Assembly: GCA_922989275.2 (NCBI GenBank) | Contig: OV277858.1 | Coordinates: forward strand, 2,604,001 to 2,668,000 | Source of the DNA: Gari tellinella | Taxonomy: Eukaryota; Mollusca; Bivalvia; Cardiida; Psammobiidae | DNA length: 64,000 bases | Direction of reading: 5' to 3' | Shown: positions 11,601 to 26,600 of the stretch, piece after piece | How positions within the stretch are numbered: the stretch's first letter is position 1 | How the letters are laid out: every line of letters starts with the position of its first letter | Notes under the pieces: generated by a model | The model's database searches: none | What the model was told of the DNA's origin: nothing | The model's input: the letters and a program-made list of their open reading frames with translations, nothing else | Position numbers and translations under genes: made by a program

Positions 11601-14600
11601 ATTACCTCAGTCTCCAAACATTTGGGTTTTTAGATTCTGTAATAATTGGATATTTTGTAAAGTTTTGGATTGAACTATGTACTACGTTTTCCTGTATACT
11701 TCAGATAACCCCACTATTAATGGCATGGTGTTATATGATGATCCCACACTTCCTGACTCTTTGATTATACATGTTAGTTCATGCAAATAAAAATCATTAT
11801 TGACAAGTTTTCACTTATCTCTGTAAGCTGCCTGTTCCCTCCTTCCTCCAACATGCCATGATTTATATATCAGTATTTACATGTCATCACTGATATGTCT
11901 TTTCAGGTTTACACATACTCCGTGGGCGGATAAATGTTACAGGTTTCACCTAGTGGACTGGCTGTCGTTAAAGGTTCATAGCTATAGGTCTTTACAAAGC
12001 TGTTCCATTATACAGTGTCATCTAATCACCGCAGATATAAGCCTTTTTGACGGATATATTGATGATGTGCCGATTAATCTTGATATTTGGCGATTATATC
12101 GCAAATGTTGCGACGTAAGACAGGTGTGTCATCGTCGACGTTTTAAACACTGACTTTGGCTAACGGTTTCTGAAATTGACTCAGTACCTAGATAAATAAT
12201 ACTGTTATTTGTCACAAAGCAGTATACTGAATTAATAATGCATTAATAATCAAACTCTTTCTTTAGATCAGACAACTTTATTGAGACTTCAACGGCTGTC
12301 CTTAATATACACTAATTGCAACACTATGTAACATGGTGAGAAAAATATAAAGCCAAACTGGGACTCGATTTTGGGAATTACTGGACAGTTGCTCTAAGGA
12401 CTTTGCCATACACTCAACCCGGCTACAACTATAATCGCAATTAATTGTGTTATTACTGTGTAATAAGCCCGAATCGCGATTTTAATAGATGATTGATCGC
12501 AAACATGAAACAATGATATATTTAAGTTTTTGAGCATAATTAACATCATGAGCTTATACTAGTTAGCTGTGTTCTATTCAATAAGTAAATATGCTCTAGA
12601 GTACAAATTGCTCCCTCCACGACCTAATCGATGCCAAACTTCAACTTTATTAAGCAACCATCTGCCTCTACAGTATTCGAAACTTTGCTAAGGAGTGACA
12701 GCAAATGAGAGGTTCTACTGTACATATTGTAAAACTTATATAGCATGGAGTTTTTTTTCGTTATTTTGCTGATGCAGAACAAAAGCAAGGCGAATTCTCA
12801 TTTGAAGCCATGATAAGTGACTCAGAACTGACTGCATGTTTGTACTGTTAACCTGTTACTTATCATAAGTAGCGCCTCTGCAAATTGAGTAGATCCTGGT
12901 GAATGTTTAGTTTGTAATCGGACGGAACATTATATTCATATTTTTATGGCCATTGAAACTGTTTTCGTTTCTAATTGAAATGTAAAAGTAAGTTACGATA
13001 GTCATGTGATAATATGGAAATTGAATTGTAGAATTAGTTTACCCTTGTGCATTTCAGGTGCAGTTGCCGCCGGTATCCACCAAGATATTCCTGGTTTGCA
13101 AAGTGGAGGTTCAGTAAAGGCACAACAAATCTAAGAGACAGAATAAACATCCATAAACACATTGTCCGAGAAGCTTCATATTTGCTACCAATTATGTTTA
13201 GTCCATGTTTGACTGTTTAGGGTTGTGTCTTATAAAATATTCCATAAAATCAAATAAAATCATACTCACATTATATTCAAAATTATGGTAGATTGACTAA
13301 AGTAATATAGAGACAAGTATCAGACAGTTTGGTTTCTTATCAAACCCATCATTACCCCGCATTTTATTTTAGTCCTATATGTTTGCAATTAATCGTTAAA
13401 CTTTGGATAAGGGGTTAAACATTATTAAAAGTGATTGACACACATAGATAAACTCTTTATAGTCTAACATACACTCAAAGGTGACACATAATGATTTATA
13501 GCTATGAATACAGTGTATTATCTAAAACAGATTAAAAGTAAAGCAGACTATGACTTTACGTGTTGTATGCTATACTGTCAAATTGATTTATCCTAACATC
13601 TACAAGGACATTGGATATGTTGATAATGGCTCATATACACTACTGTATTAACTTATGTATACATTAAGGGGTTTATATGGAATGTATTTATAGAACTAGG
13701 TTAAAACAATTTCACGATTACGTAACTCGTTCTTCAACTGTCGAACACTAGATTAACGTTGCTTTATATGGTTAGATCTGCTTGATAAACATCTGTACAT
13801 TCTATAATGAATTTTTTACGATGTTTATTTCATAGCTAAAATGTGGTGGTTTCTGCGTTTTTCTTATTACGTGAGCTGTTTAAAAAGCAATTATACTTGA
13901 TACTTCAATATAATAAGTAAAAAATACATTAGTAATATTTAAGAAATGAAATGATTTTTTTCGACATTCAAGCGAAATGAACGACAAAAACTTATCAGCA
14001 AATACCATGAATCGCGCTTATATTTAGAATATTTTTGATGTAATTTCTAACATTAAATAAACATTTTGTCAGTACGCATGTATGTTTAATCCATATTAGA
14101 GGTCGATAACACGAATAATGTGTACCCTATAAGGAACAGCCATGACCGATTTACTGAATCTGTGTACATTCGAAAGCAGAAAAAATAAGTTCCATTGTCA
14201 ACAACTTGACAGTTTGGCGCGAAAAATGCTGATTTATGACGTCATAAGAAGTGACGTAATTTTAATGTAGGATAAATATATCGGGGTTTTATTGTCCTAA
14301 AAAGAAACGCAGATATAGGCAGCTGTTTATATGGAATATTCTTTGTCAGTTTTTTTTGCAATTTATCTCATTTATAAAGAAGAATATTAGTCGGGAATCA
14401 TGGTTTCCACTAGTAGGATGGCATAGATCGGTTAAGAACAAATTTTGAAAAAATCCGCCAAATGTTCGCTGCCCAAAGTTCCAATAAATTAATTCGCGAA
14501 TGAAAAATGAATATGCCCCGCCCTCCTTCGAAACTTTTCCACAAGTCCCGCCCTCTCGACAATTGGTGTTTATTTGAAATGAACACACTTTTGTCAATGG

Positions 14601-17600
14601 AATTGATTGGGGCGATTGTAAATATATAATTCTAATGAGCAAAAATCCCCCACACGATGGTATAATGCACAATAATTTCACATAATTTGATAAGTCACAG
14701 CATGCACCTCAAATACACCTGCTCGAGGACACTTACTAAGCACTTTTGAGACATTATTTTTGTAGGTAATAACTTCTTAAATAGTACAATTTCCAGATTT
14801 GTTTTTGAAATATACCAGTTTATGTCTAAATTGTAATGTAAATGCTTCACTTACTCTGTTTTGTTACACTGCTTTCAAGTTGTCAGCTCATTGCTTGGCT
14901 GGTCTAGACTGTGGAGACGGCTAGTCCTGTCAATTTCATATTCATGTATCAGATGCCAGTTTGGTTTGCTGAAGCAGCCTTTCTGCATTTGGTTTTTTCT
15001 AGTTGCATTTATAATTTTGTTTATAATTATGTATGTTTGTTCATGTAGCTTTCAACTTGACGGCACCTTATTGGTATAAACTGTGGAGACAGCTTGGCCT
15101 GTCACATTTACTCTTGCATGTGTCCAGCGCTAGTTTGGACTGCGGAGGCAGCCATTCTGCGCTTGACATAATAATCTTGCATTGTATTTTGGTTCAAAAT
15201 TATGTCTTGGGTAAATCTATATGGCTTTCAACTTGACAGCACAATACTCTACTGCGCTTAACTGTAAAGACAGCTAGTCCTTACTTGTTAATATTTCATT
15301 TGTCGAGCACTGGTTGGGACTGCGGAGGCAGCTTTTCCATGCTTGGCTGTATTACTTTGACGTTTGTTATTGGTCATAACAATTTCGTTGTGAATTTATA
15401 TTGCTTTCAATTTGATAGCTTATTGTTACATGTGCAGACAGTAGTCCTGTGGAAATTTCATCTTTCAAATATTAAGGGCGGTTTGGACTGTGGCGGCAGC
15501 CTTTCTGCTTTTATACATAAATGCCTATGTAACAATATATCGCTTTCAACTTGATAGCTTATTTTGATATGTGCAGACAGTGTCCTGTCGCAATCTCATA
15601 TTCCCAATATTAAGGGCGGTTTGGACTGTGGAGGCAGCCTTACCTCTCTTAGTACATCATTACCTATGTATGTATATATTATTAACCATTCACGTTTTAT
15701 TTGGTAAATATGACTAGTTATTTCACCAAAGCACTAAGGTTGCACATTTTAATTGGTAAATATGACTAGTTATTTCACCGGAGCACTAAGGTTGTTCTCT
15801 TAGCCTGTATACGTTGAGTCAGTTTGGACTGTGGAGGCAGCCTTTCTGAGCTTAGCAAGACATGCTCCTGTTTGAATACATATGAAGCATTTACCTGTTC
15901 TTGCATTATTACTAACTATTAATGTTAGCAACTTCGTTCTTCCGGTATTTCTAAGCTCTGTTAACTTGTATTCTAATCGGCCATGCCATTCTGCTAGTCA
16001 TTTCTTGCCAAATACTACTGGTTGTATAAAACAGTTTATTTTGTACATAATTTGCCATATATTACGCTGTGACATATGTGCTCGAAACATATTACAATAT
16101 TAATTATGGGCCATGGCTTCTCTTTCCAGTTCAAACACTGGCTAGGGTTGCCATAGATTCAGTATTCTGAGCTTATGTGCTTATCCAAATGTCTCTTCTT
16201 TTTGGTGGGGTAATCTACATACTAGGTTTTTCATATTACACTAACTTGGCTGTTACCCTCTAAATAATCCTGTCATTAAAAAGTTATGTACACAGCTTCT
16301 TTTTGGCAAATTGTTTTTTCTTCATACTACTTTTGATCCACTACTGCACCTCTCTCATCTGGGCTATGGCGGTCGTTTCTCTTGTGGCGATTGTCGGGTC
16401 GCCCAGATAAGGAAAAATTAATAGTTACTTGTTTTACATTGATTATAAGTTATGGCATTTAAAATAAAATGCCCATTATCAATCATACATACGTATTTGT
16501 CTTCCATTTTCCATACAAGTGATTTCGGTTCAGTGTGGATCTTAAGCCCAAGTGGGCAATGCCACAGAAATGTATTTTATGCACAACATAAAAGGATTTA
16601 TGTGTAATTGTTCACTATTTAGGTAATCACCGGTTAATGTCATTTCTGTCATTTCGGTGATTACCAGTCATATATATTATTATGTATTGAATATATAGGA
16701 AACCAGTCAGTGTAGGATGCAGCGGGAAAAGTTAACCAATGGGATAGCTAGATCGTCTCCTTAGTCCAATCAGAGAGCATTATAATCATTCTTTGTTCGA
16801 TCTCTACTAAAGCAAGACGCTATCAATATTTCTTCACAACCACCACCTCCCTTCCACCTCCGCTCTCTGGTTTATCAAAAATTCTATTTCATCCACCACC
16901 TCACTTCATCCTACGCTCTCTGGTTTTTCTTTATGTTCTTGATCAATTATGTTTATGTTATTAATCTGTTACATCCATTTGCTGGGCGATTGTCGGGTCG
17001 CCCAGATATGGAAAATGTAATAGTTACTTGTTTTACATTGATTATAAGTTTATGGCATTTAAAATAAAATGCCCATTATCAATCATACATACGTATTTGT
17101 CTTCCATTTTCCTTACAAGTGATTTCGGTTCAGTGTGGATCTTAAGCCCAAGTGGGCAATGCCACATAAATATAATGTTATTTGTATTTTAAAGATTAAC
17201 TGTTGAAAATCTCACTTTACAAAAACAACATTTCTTACTTTGCTAATTACAATAGTGGATTTTTTTCGAACTACTTTAATATATAACATTATATTAATTT
17301 TTCTATTACGTTTTCAGTACGTGTTAAGTATGACCTCTTTTTTGATAGTTTATATACTAATAACATTTAAAACCGTGCAGTGTTTGCATAATTGTTTGAA
17401 TGTATTTGACATAATTTTTCATAAACTTATTCAAAATACTACAGTCGTAACGATACTTATAGTAATAAATTGTGTTCTGAAAATTACCTCAACAATACAC
17501 TAATATGGTCCAGTGTCCTCGAGGTAGGGACTTTTAGGCTCATGTTGGGGAATATGGAGTAATGCGATCGTATCGTGCATTATACCACCGTATCGGCAAA

Positions 17601-20600
17601 TAATTGACCTTTATAATGATATATCACATATGCATTTTGTAGTTTTTATAATGAAGTTCTTGATCCAGAATCAACAGTTTCCGAACTACCCTCTCAGTTT
17701 GTAGTTTCATCTTTTAATTTGTTTCGTTAGAATTAACATCTGTGTCTGCCAAATTCTGTTAATTCGACGTCCAAGAAAAAGGGAATCTGATAGTGATGAA
17801 CCCGCACAATTCCTTACTCTTATTTGACATCGCCCTTTTGTTTCGAGAATATGAAAAATGCACTAATACATGGGATATCTGATTGGTAACTATTCAACCA
17901 AACAACTTTGTCTGGCAGTTTACCAAACGATGGACGTGTTACAATTAGATTAAGGTCTATCGGTATATTTTAACATCAATTACAAACGGTCATGGCATCC
18001 GCTGATCAGAGTGCGCACTGTTTTTCACAAACATTGATAGATAACTTCAACAAAATAAATCAGTAAGTGGCGTTTGCTATATTTGTAATTTACATCTTAT
18101 TGGTTTAAGCTTGTTAATTTACACATGAGTTAGAAGGTTGTACGTTTGTACGTAAGTAGTGTAAATGAACATTAGACATATCAGATTTCCCCACCTCGAA
18201 ACCATCAAGGCATTTCTGTTTGATGTCCATTGAATACTCTAAGGTCAGCAGGGGATAAGTGCTCGGGTTCTGCACAATGCATTTTGCAGAGACAATGCGC
18301 GGGCCCTGAAAGGATACATTATACCCATAGGCCAAATTCAATCCACCTAGGACCAGTCTGGCAGCCACATCTTGCTTATATCGGGGATGAATTCTGTCCA
18401 ATATAGAAAAACAAGTATCAAGTAAGTCACCCTGAAACAACATTTAATCTTACCAAATATGTGAATTAATAAAAGTTAGGACTCCTTTAGTCTAGCGAAT
18501 AATCCCCCATAATGTCCCGGTTTAAAGTATCACATACAATTTTGTCGACTGTAAAACTTTGAAACTGTGGTCTGTAAATTTCTTAAAATACAGACGAATT
18601 CAACTTTAGATTGCAGAATACTAAAAACAAGTGTCAAAGAGTTTATGTATAGATCAAATGCTGTCTACTGCGGCGTCTAATTTAGGCCCAGCATTTAAGC
18701 AATTTCTCATGAAGAAGTCGCAATCAGAAGGCAATTGGTAAAATATATAGATACAAAAACATATGCATTTTGAATCCCTGTTAAAATATAAATACTAATT
18801 GATTTTAACAAAAAAGTACAAGAAATACACACTGTGTAGGCACTGATAAGAATCGCTGTGCATATATTGCGTAATTATTGCTTTAGAAAAACATATTCGG
18901 AGGAGAATAATATATGAAAATGATAATTAAACCTTAGAGTTCTTGAAACGTCTATAAGAACATATGTATATTGCTTAATCTGTTGGAGCTCTGAGTTATC
19001 ACATAGTGCAATACATTCATAGTTTATTTAGTTGATACCTTTCTACTGTTTTATTCTTGTTTTTCAACAAAAGAAGAACTGTCATTTTATTGCAGTTATG
19101 AATATGCCAACATATCTATATCCTACCATTCTGTATCCTAGATAGTAGCTTAAATCAAGTGTAACAGGGTCGGGGCAGAAATGCAGCCTGACAGGGATTC
19201 GAAGCCGGGACTTTCGGACTACCGTTCCGACTCTCGTGTTTTATGTAAATCATGAACTGAGAGACATAAATAAATATGAATTTGACGCTCTACCGACTGA
19301 GCTAGCCGCTGACTACAAACTAATCTCCCCAAAAAGAGTTAGGTTCGTTAACATGACAAATGCTTAAAACAAAGAAGTGGTTAACTTAGACTTACTTCCC
19401 CATGTAATTTAAACTCGTCCTCGAATTATACTTTACGAAAATAGTTCAATGTTCAGTCTAAAGTTATATGAGGGCGCTTATAAGCTAACCATACAATAAC
19501 AGTCACGGTCCATTTTTTGGGCTCCAAATGTCACAGTGGGGGGAGGGGGAGTTATACAGCCTGACCGGGGCACCACCGACTGAGCTAGCCTGCTGACTAC
19601 AAATTAATCACCTCAAAGTGAGCTAGGTTCAATAACATGTCATGAGCTTAAACAAAGCAGACATTATCTTTAAGGGTGCATCAAACTCAGGAATTCGGGA
19701 CATTTTCAAAGCATATAAAATCACTCTATGATGGTTTTGTATTGAAGAGCTATTTAAGGTGAATGAAAAAAATAAGAAAAAGTGTACATTGTTGTGTACT
19801 ACTTTTGACTCTACGGCCATATTAAAACGTGTACAATTTACCCAACCCACTTTTGTTTATTAACATAATAATTTTGTTTTGTTTATTTATTCCATGTCTA
19901 TGGTAGTATTTCTTCATACAAAAACTAATTTTATACAAAAGAGGCCCCAAATCTGAAATTTATAAAGCTCTAAGTATCATCGATATGGTACATTTTTGTA
20001 AATTTGGTAAAGGGAAATAACTCCTTTTTCAACACTTACCTATTAATTTCTTTTCATATTTTGAAGTTCCCTTGTAATGATTTTCATTTAGTAGAATATG
20101 AGCAAAAGTTAAATACTGTAAATATTTATTTTTACTATTTCTCATATTTTTTGTTTTAAAAAAAAAAATCACATCCCATAAAAACCATGTTGTTGATTCA
20201 GATATTCATATTTTCCAAATATGGTGCCTATTTGGTCTTGATTTAGATTCTTTATGTCAAAATACTTACACACACATGAACTACATGTTACCCAGGTTAG
20301 GTTTAACTATACTATTGTGTTCATTTGCTGGTATAGACTATAGGCAGTGTTTACATCATGCTATAGTCTGTATCACTACTCAATATTCCTGCATGTATTT
20401 GTAACTTGTCACTTGTCCATGAGATTTAGTGAGTGAGCTTGGTGAGTGAAATAATGCATTAGTGAGTTGTTCTCTGGTTGTCACGTGACACCAAAGCTAA
20501 CCTGCAAGACCTCTGCACCCTACTTTATCATTCTGGCTCTATCTCTCCTTGCGAAAGGAAGTAAATACTGTAACTTATTATTGCTAATGATTTAGTTCTC

Positions 20601-23600
20601 TTTAATAGATACATTTATTATAGTTTCTCATATATACGACCAGCTTGTAAGTTACCTAATTGAATTGGCATTTAATTTATATACATGTATTTCGGGAATA
20701 TTTAGTATTTTAGCGTGAATTGAGACCTGTATTGTTTTAGCATTGTACTCATAATCTGTATATATTTTGTTACAGACCTTTCGTCTATAATAAAGATACA
20801 CAAACTCGACCCGGGTTGTACCTTCATTTACCGGCCACTCGGGTTACATACATAAGGAAAAACAAAACTACCAAGTTTTTTAAATTTTAAATAGATTTCA
20901 TTGAAGCTCATACTTTAAATTTGACAAAATGTTAGAAAAAAATCTGATTTTTTTCCAAATTACCGCAGTGCAAAAATATGCACACCAACATATTTATGTT
21001 TTCTGTTCCTGTTATATCATTTATCAGCTATTTCAAAATAAATATGAAAGAAAAAAATTCGCTTATGGGTTTGATGCACCCTTAATCCTTTAATTACAAC
21101 CGGCTATCTAGGCATCCAACCTGTATTAAATCCAAATCGACATTTTCATAGAAAAAATTAGAGCTTGCTCAAATAAAGCCACTCATATGTTTTCAGGGTT
21201 GGTATAATTAAATGAAACAAAGTAATCAATTGTCAGCCACATTGTTTTCTAAATGCATTTGTTTCCATTCCTTAAAAGCACATAATTTCGTTGTTATTAA
21301 AGAATAAAGATATAAGATAGCACTTTGAGTGACATTCAAAGTGTCACCCCGAGGCGAACCCGATGTTGACAAACTTGTTTTCGATTGTTGACAATTTGAA
21401 TGTCACGCAAACTGTCATTTTATATTTCTTTTATTACACCCAGCAAATTGTAAAAATTATATTTTTATGACATTATGTAGGTACCACACTGACATTTCTT
21501 ACTCCAGTCTCATAGCAAGTACTTGGAAAGATTTTGTATTAATTGAAAACTGGTTCTGATTAGAAGTTGGGCACTAAAAGACCTTATTGTGTCGCGGTGC
21601 CGTTAAACCCAACTCTCTCTCTCTCTCTGATTAAAATACGTGTGCTTCATTTATCAGAATTATTGTAAAACTCAAAATTAACTGTTTCAATATAGCGAAA
21701 CGAATTTCATATCGCGAAAAAGTTATAGTATTTTTGGATCGATGTAAAATTCATGCACAATGATTCATTTTGGTCTATTGGACATTAATATTGTAACTGA
21801 AAGCGAGGTAAAATAGTTCTTATTATTTTTGTATTATATAAATGTAGTGCCTGTTTATATTAAGAAAGCCGTGGTATCTCAGTTTTGAAACGCACATAAT
21901 ATATTAATTTGCTTTTAAAGTGTTGTGATAAATATTACTTCTGTTTAAGTATACTTGAAATGCACGCTGGGTATTTCAACGCGTCGTCAGTGTTAACTAC
22001 CGTAAAGGGGACGAGTGCTACTCTGTGTAGTCCCTATCGATCAGTCCGTATTGAAATGGGCGTATATTTCATAAAACCGTCACTAAAATATTTAAAGTGT
22101 TGTTTTAAGCATAACACTTTTTTCCGAATATGCATATTTTTCTAAAAATAATCATATATTCATGTGATTTTAAAGTTTGTCCATAGCGCAATGCATATAA
22201 CAATTCCTTGGGCACAATAATTCAGATAAAAGTGTCATTTGACGTAAAAATTACTTGCGGAATTGTATGTAAAGAGGTCAAGTCTTTAAAATTACATCAC
22301 GTTTCAACAATAGTCTAATATTTTGCCGTGAAAAATCTGTGAAATCAAAATTACGTCAACAGGCGATGTCGAAACAAAAGCAGAGATAAAAGTGTGGCCT
22401 AAATTAGTAAAATCACCGACATTGAAAAAGAAAACTACTAATACAAATAAATACGAAAGAAGACTCAAGCAGGAAACGCAACACAAACGATACACCCACC
22501 TCTAAAGCAGAACACACACACAGCCATACCATAACACACACTCAACCATATTCTTGTCGTGCATTTGTTTTCAAATGGCATGATGAAAACCAATTGAAGA
22601 CGACAAACTTTGCTGGCGTTTCAGAACTGCAAGGCCAACGCTTAATTAGAATTGTAAAATAATTATTGAACTGTCAAGAATATTATGTCTTATACATTTA
22701 AAACTGCAATATTTATGTTTTATTTCTTTGCTGATTTTTATAGCTGACATGCTGTTTTACAAACTGCAAAAAATTAAACACCAAACGAAACGCATTACAC
22801 GGCAAGTTGGTCAAATAATAACACAGCATTAAGCAGCCGTTGTTCTACCAAGTGACCAGATATAGGCGTCCTCTAACTGTTGTTACGTGATTTAAGGGTT
22901 TCTCCATGTCAACATCATTATTTATGTATGCCTACTATGTTGAATTAGGGATGAAGCGAAGAAAGATCGATCACGAAATATATAATTTCTTATTGGTTTA
23001 AACAAAAAACTAAAACTTGATCACCAGGGGTATTTGCACTCTGCCAGGTGGTCAAACTGACATGTTTATCAGTTAATTGACGTTTTCCACGCCTCCTTAT
23101 TTTCAAAGAAGCGGCATTTTTAACAAGCATAGTTTTAACAGTTACAATATGATATTCAATGATAACCTTCAAAATCGTTACGTAATACAAGTCGACTTTA
23201 AATGGTTAACAAATCTTATAATAGTTTGAAGGTCTTTTTTCTAAAATCTGAGACATGGATCCCTAGATATGTTAATGAGGTGTATTTTGTCGATTTTAAA
23301 AGCGTTACAAATCAAGAATTTTTTTTACATATTATGGTAGGATGGGAAAATAAACTATCATTCAGGAACATAAATAAGAAAATTCCACGAGAAGTAGTAA
23401 ACCATTCCCGCTACCAAAAGTGTATTTACAGAAAATAACTGTTTTTCGCAAACATTGAAAGTAAAAGCTAAATGTGCATTATGTTTGACTTCAAGTCTGC
23501 TGTTATCATGATTGTATAAGGAGAGGCTATTTTCTTAATCGGAGGAATAATGTTAACATCTAAACCAAAGTATAAATTGTATTATGTGCCAATGTTATGC

Positions 23601-26600
23601 CAACAAACAGGACCACTTTTTATCGTACGGAGCTTGAGTCCACCAGTCGCTTCTCAACCTAAGTATTGTACATGTTTTTATGGAAGTGTTATGAATTACA
23701 TATCCCGTGGATTCCCTCTCATCTGAATATGTACTGTTTACATGTTAGAAGTGTTCTCTTCACAGGTACTACACTAAACTGTTTGTAAATGAAGGTTATC
23801 ACTTTGTTTACGGTGTTATCCCCTGAAAAGACTATTAAGAGTTGTTTACATTTATCAATCTTCCTTTAACTTACGGTTTGAAGGGTGACAAGAAATCATT
23901 TAAGTCCATAGCAACGGCCATGAAGACGTTCTTCAACCTGGCATTTGGGACATACCCATAGTCTGCAGTCTGGTGCCACCTGATGAGTGCAAAATTTGTG
24001 TCTGCTCTGTAGTAAGGTTCACTCCCTGACAGCTACAATATAAAGACAATGACGGGTACCACCAACATTAAAACAAATAGGAACCAACATTTAACATAAC
24101 GTCAATGTCACTTTATCATATCAACTTTTATGTGAAAAAGTCGTTTAACATTGTTTTGATTTGTCCATTAGACTTGTCTAGAAAAGAATGTGTGATAATG
24201 AGATTAACGCAGTATCCATTAGATACGCCTTCGCTATTGCTGTGCCTTAATCATCCATTGGACAATTTAGTTCTACTGTGATTCAGCTTGGAATAGAAAC
24301 CATAATTATCAGTTTATATATGCACCGCTCTAGGAAAACCGGGCTTAATGACATCGGTTAAATGACGTCAGAAATGAACTGTAAACTTAGTGACGTCATT
24401 ATTGACATAGATCGATTTATTTCGGTGTTTTGTTTTATCATCGCTACATTTCTATACAAGCTATATTGTCGGATAAGGCCTTTTTATTTGAGTGATTCAT
24501 ATGTGGATATGAAGGATAGTGAGCTTGAGGTAAGATATATTTTCTTTTATTCCTAAATAGCATTACATTTCTAAAAAACTTCAAAAAGATGCTGACCAGA
24601 GTCGGCTGTAAATATCGATGGCGCCATTTCTGATTGTCGCAGAATAGAGAATTCCGATGTACAACTATGTTGATTAGATCTAGATCTACGTGTTGTTAAT
24701 CCTTTAAATATGTGTCTTTCGAAAGCAATCGACTTGCAAGCAGCAACTGGCATTTAACGTAGCGATAAAATCACGCAATGTTTTATACAGATCTAGATCT
24801 ATAAATAGAAATACAACGTGAGCGGATGTAGATGTAAATCATTATAATGTAGTTTTGCCGGTTTTTATTTGATCTAAGTACTTCACATTAAGTTAGAAAA
24901 TAAACATATATCTGAGAATTCAGATGTACATACATACTTGCGATTTAAACATTTTTTATTGATCTACTCAGTTTGGTTGGTTTAATAAGATGTTTAATTT
25001 ATATTCAGATTGATACTTGGCACGTTGGTGTAGAGGTAAGTGTGATGGACTTTCAATCTTAGTGTTGCGGATTCGAATCCGACACCTTCCAACTTTTTTC
25101 TTTTTTTCTTTGAATATAATAGCAGCTTAGGTTTATTATGTTAATGAAAAAGACTAATCAAAAGGTGTTTCTTACTTAACATGAAGAAGTATAGGTTAGG
25201 CCATGGTTGCGAGCGAATAAACGATATAGTCGTTTATTCGCGATCAACCATGGTCTAACCTATTTAGCACTGGCTTGGGCTCGAGGAAAACAAGAAGACC
25301 CTTCGTTTCTGCTTTTTTGTTTTAGAAGAAAAGTCATTTTATTTGTAATATTTGACTTCAATTGAAAATTGAAAACAATGCATACCGGTATATCTAGGTC
25401 CAAAGGGATGGGGTATATCTAAATATATTATTGATACTGTGGAATTACCGTATTGCTTTAGTTTGAGTCCTTGAGCTGATGTTTATTCCGATTATTTATC
25501 GTTAGGCCTACAGTGCAGGCAAAAGGTTTTTGCGGTGGCCCGTTTGGAGGATGCTAGGGTTGTGACGTCAACTTGCCTTGAGATGACGGAAACATGGAAT
25601 AAGTGAACTGTGTGTTAGTTATTTCATGGGTTTGTAAAATAAATGATATATTCACAGGTTTTTGAGGCATCTGATTGGCCGAGAGCTCCAAGCCATGTGC
25701 TAAAAAGTTATACACTAAAACCTCGCTAAACAAAACACAACTTTAGACGGTTTTGTTTTTTTAAGATCTAGATGTAAAAAACAGGTGACTGCCTAATGCA
25801 AGATACAAGCAAATCACTTTGCATTAAATTATCACCTGTTTTTTGGTGAAAATTCACTGTATTTACGTAGATTTACTTTATGAGTATTGAATAGCATTTC
25901 ATTTAATGAGTATTAATGATCTACATAATATTTTTGAGGACTTAAAAGCCTTTTCTCGGAACACTTTGGCCGGTGTAACGCAGTAGAATGACCCACCCGT
26001 ACAAAATGACCCGGGTCTTTATACTACGTAGATAAATGACCCCAGACCGTAGAATAAGGATCCTTCGACATTTAGCAGAATGACCCCCTCACGCAGAGGA
26101 ATGACCTCCGTAGAGAAATGACCACCCCCTTTCAGCTTAATTGCCGTTACAGCTGCTATTGTTTCTTCTACTACTACTGCTGTTATTGCTGTTTGTGATG
26201 CTGCTACTAATTCTGCTGCTGCTACTACTTTTGCTATTGTTGTTACTGCTGATACTATTTCCATGAATATCAATATTGTATCATGTTTATTGTGAATGTA
26301 GTTATTTGTCTTTCTCGCTTTGTAGGTACATTTATACATTTTCATTACTGTAAACCCAAGTGTTCCTACATAGAATATGTATTGAACGCATATTTGCAAC
26401 AGATAGTGCACGCGTCGTTACGCGTCCGTGTGTTTAGAAAGTGTTCAAGATTTAATGGTAGTTTTAAATTTTGAACACTTAGTAATCATAAACTGAACAA
26501 CTAATGAACACATTTGGTGTCATATATTTTAACGCAGGGCACGTTCAAAATGGACGCAACAGATATTGCACACTTTTTAACATGTTCATCGAAAAAGTGA

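Noticed and set aside
11881..12153. 90-residue plus-strand frame
   Set aside because: No motif, no promoter or splice context, and comparable frames occur by chance in 64 kb.
13052..13130. Plus-strand open stretch after TTTCAG, which looks like an acceptor
   Set aside because: The minus strand here is SIAE exon 10 with matching phases and family residues; the plus reading has no counterpart.
18394..18443. Upstream extension of the SIAE exon 9 frame to an earlier AG
   Set aside because: It would be out of phase with exon 8, and the inserted residues have no family counterpart; the AG before 18393 restores both.
25019..25094. Functional tRNA gene
   Set aside because: A- and B-boxes and terminator are present, but acceptor and anticodon stems do not pair.
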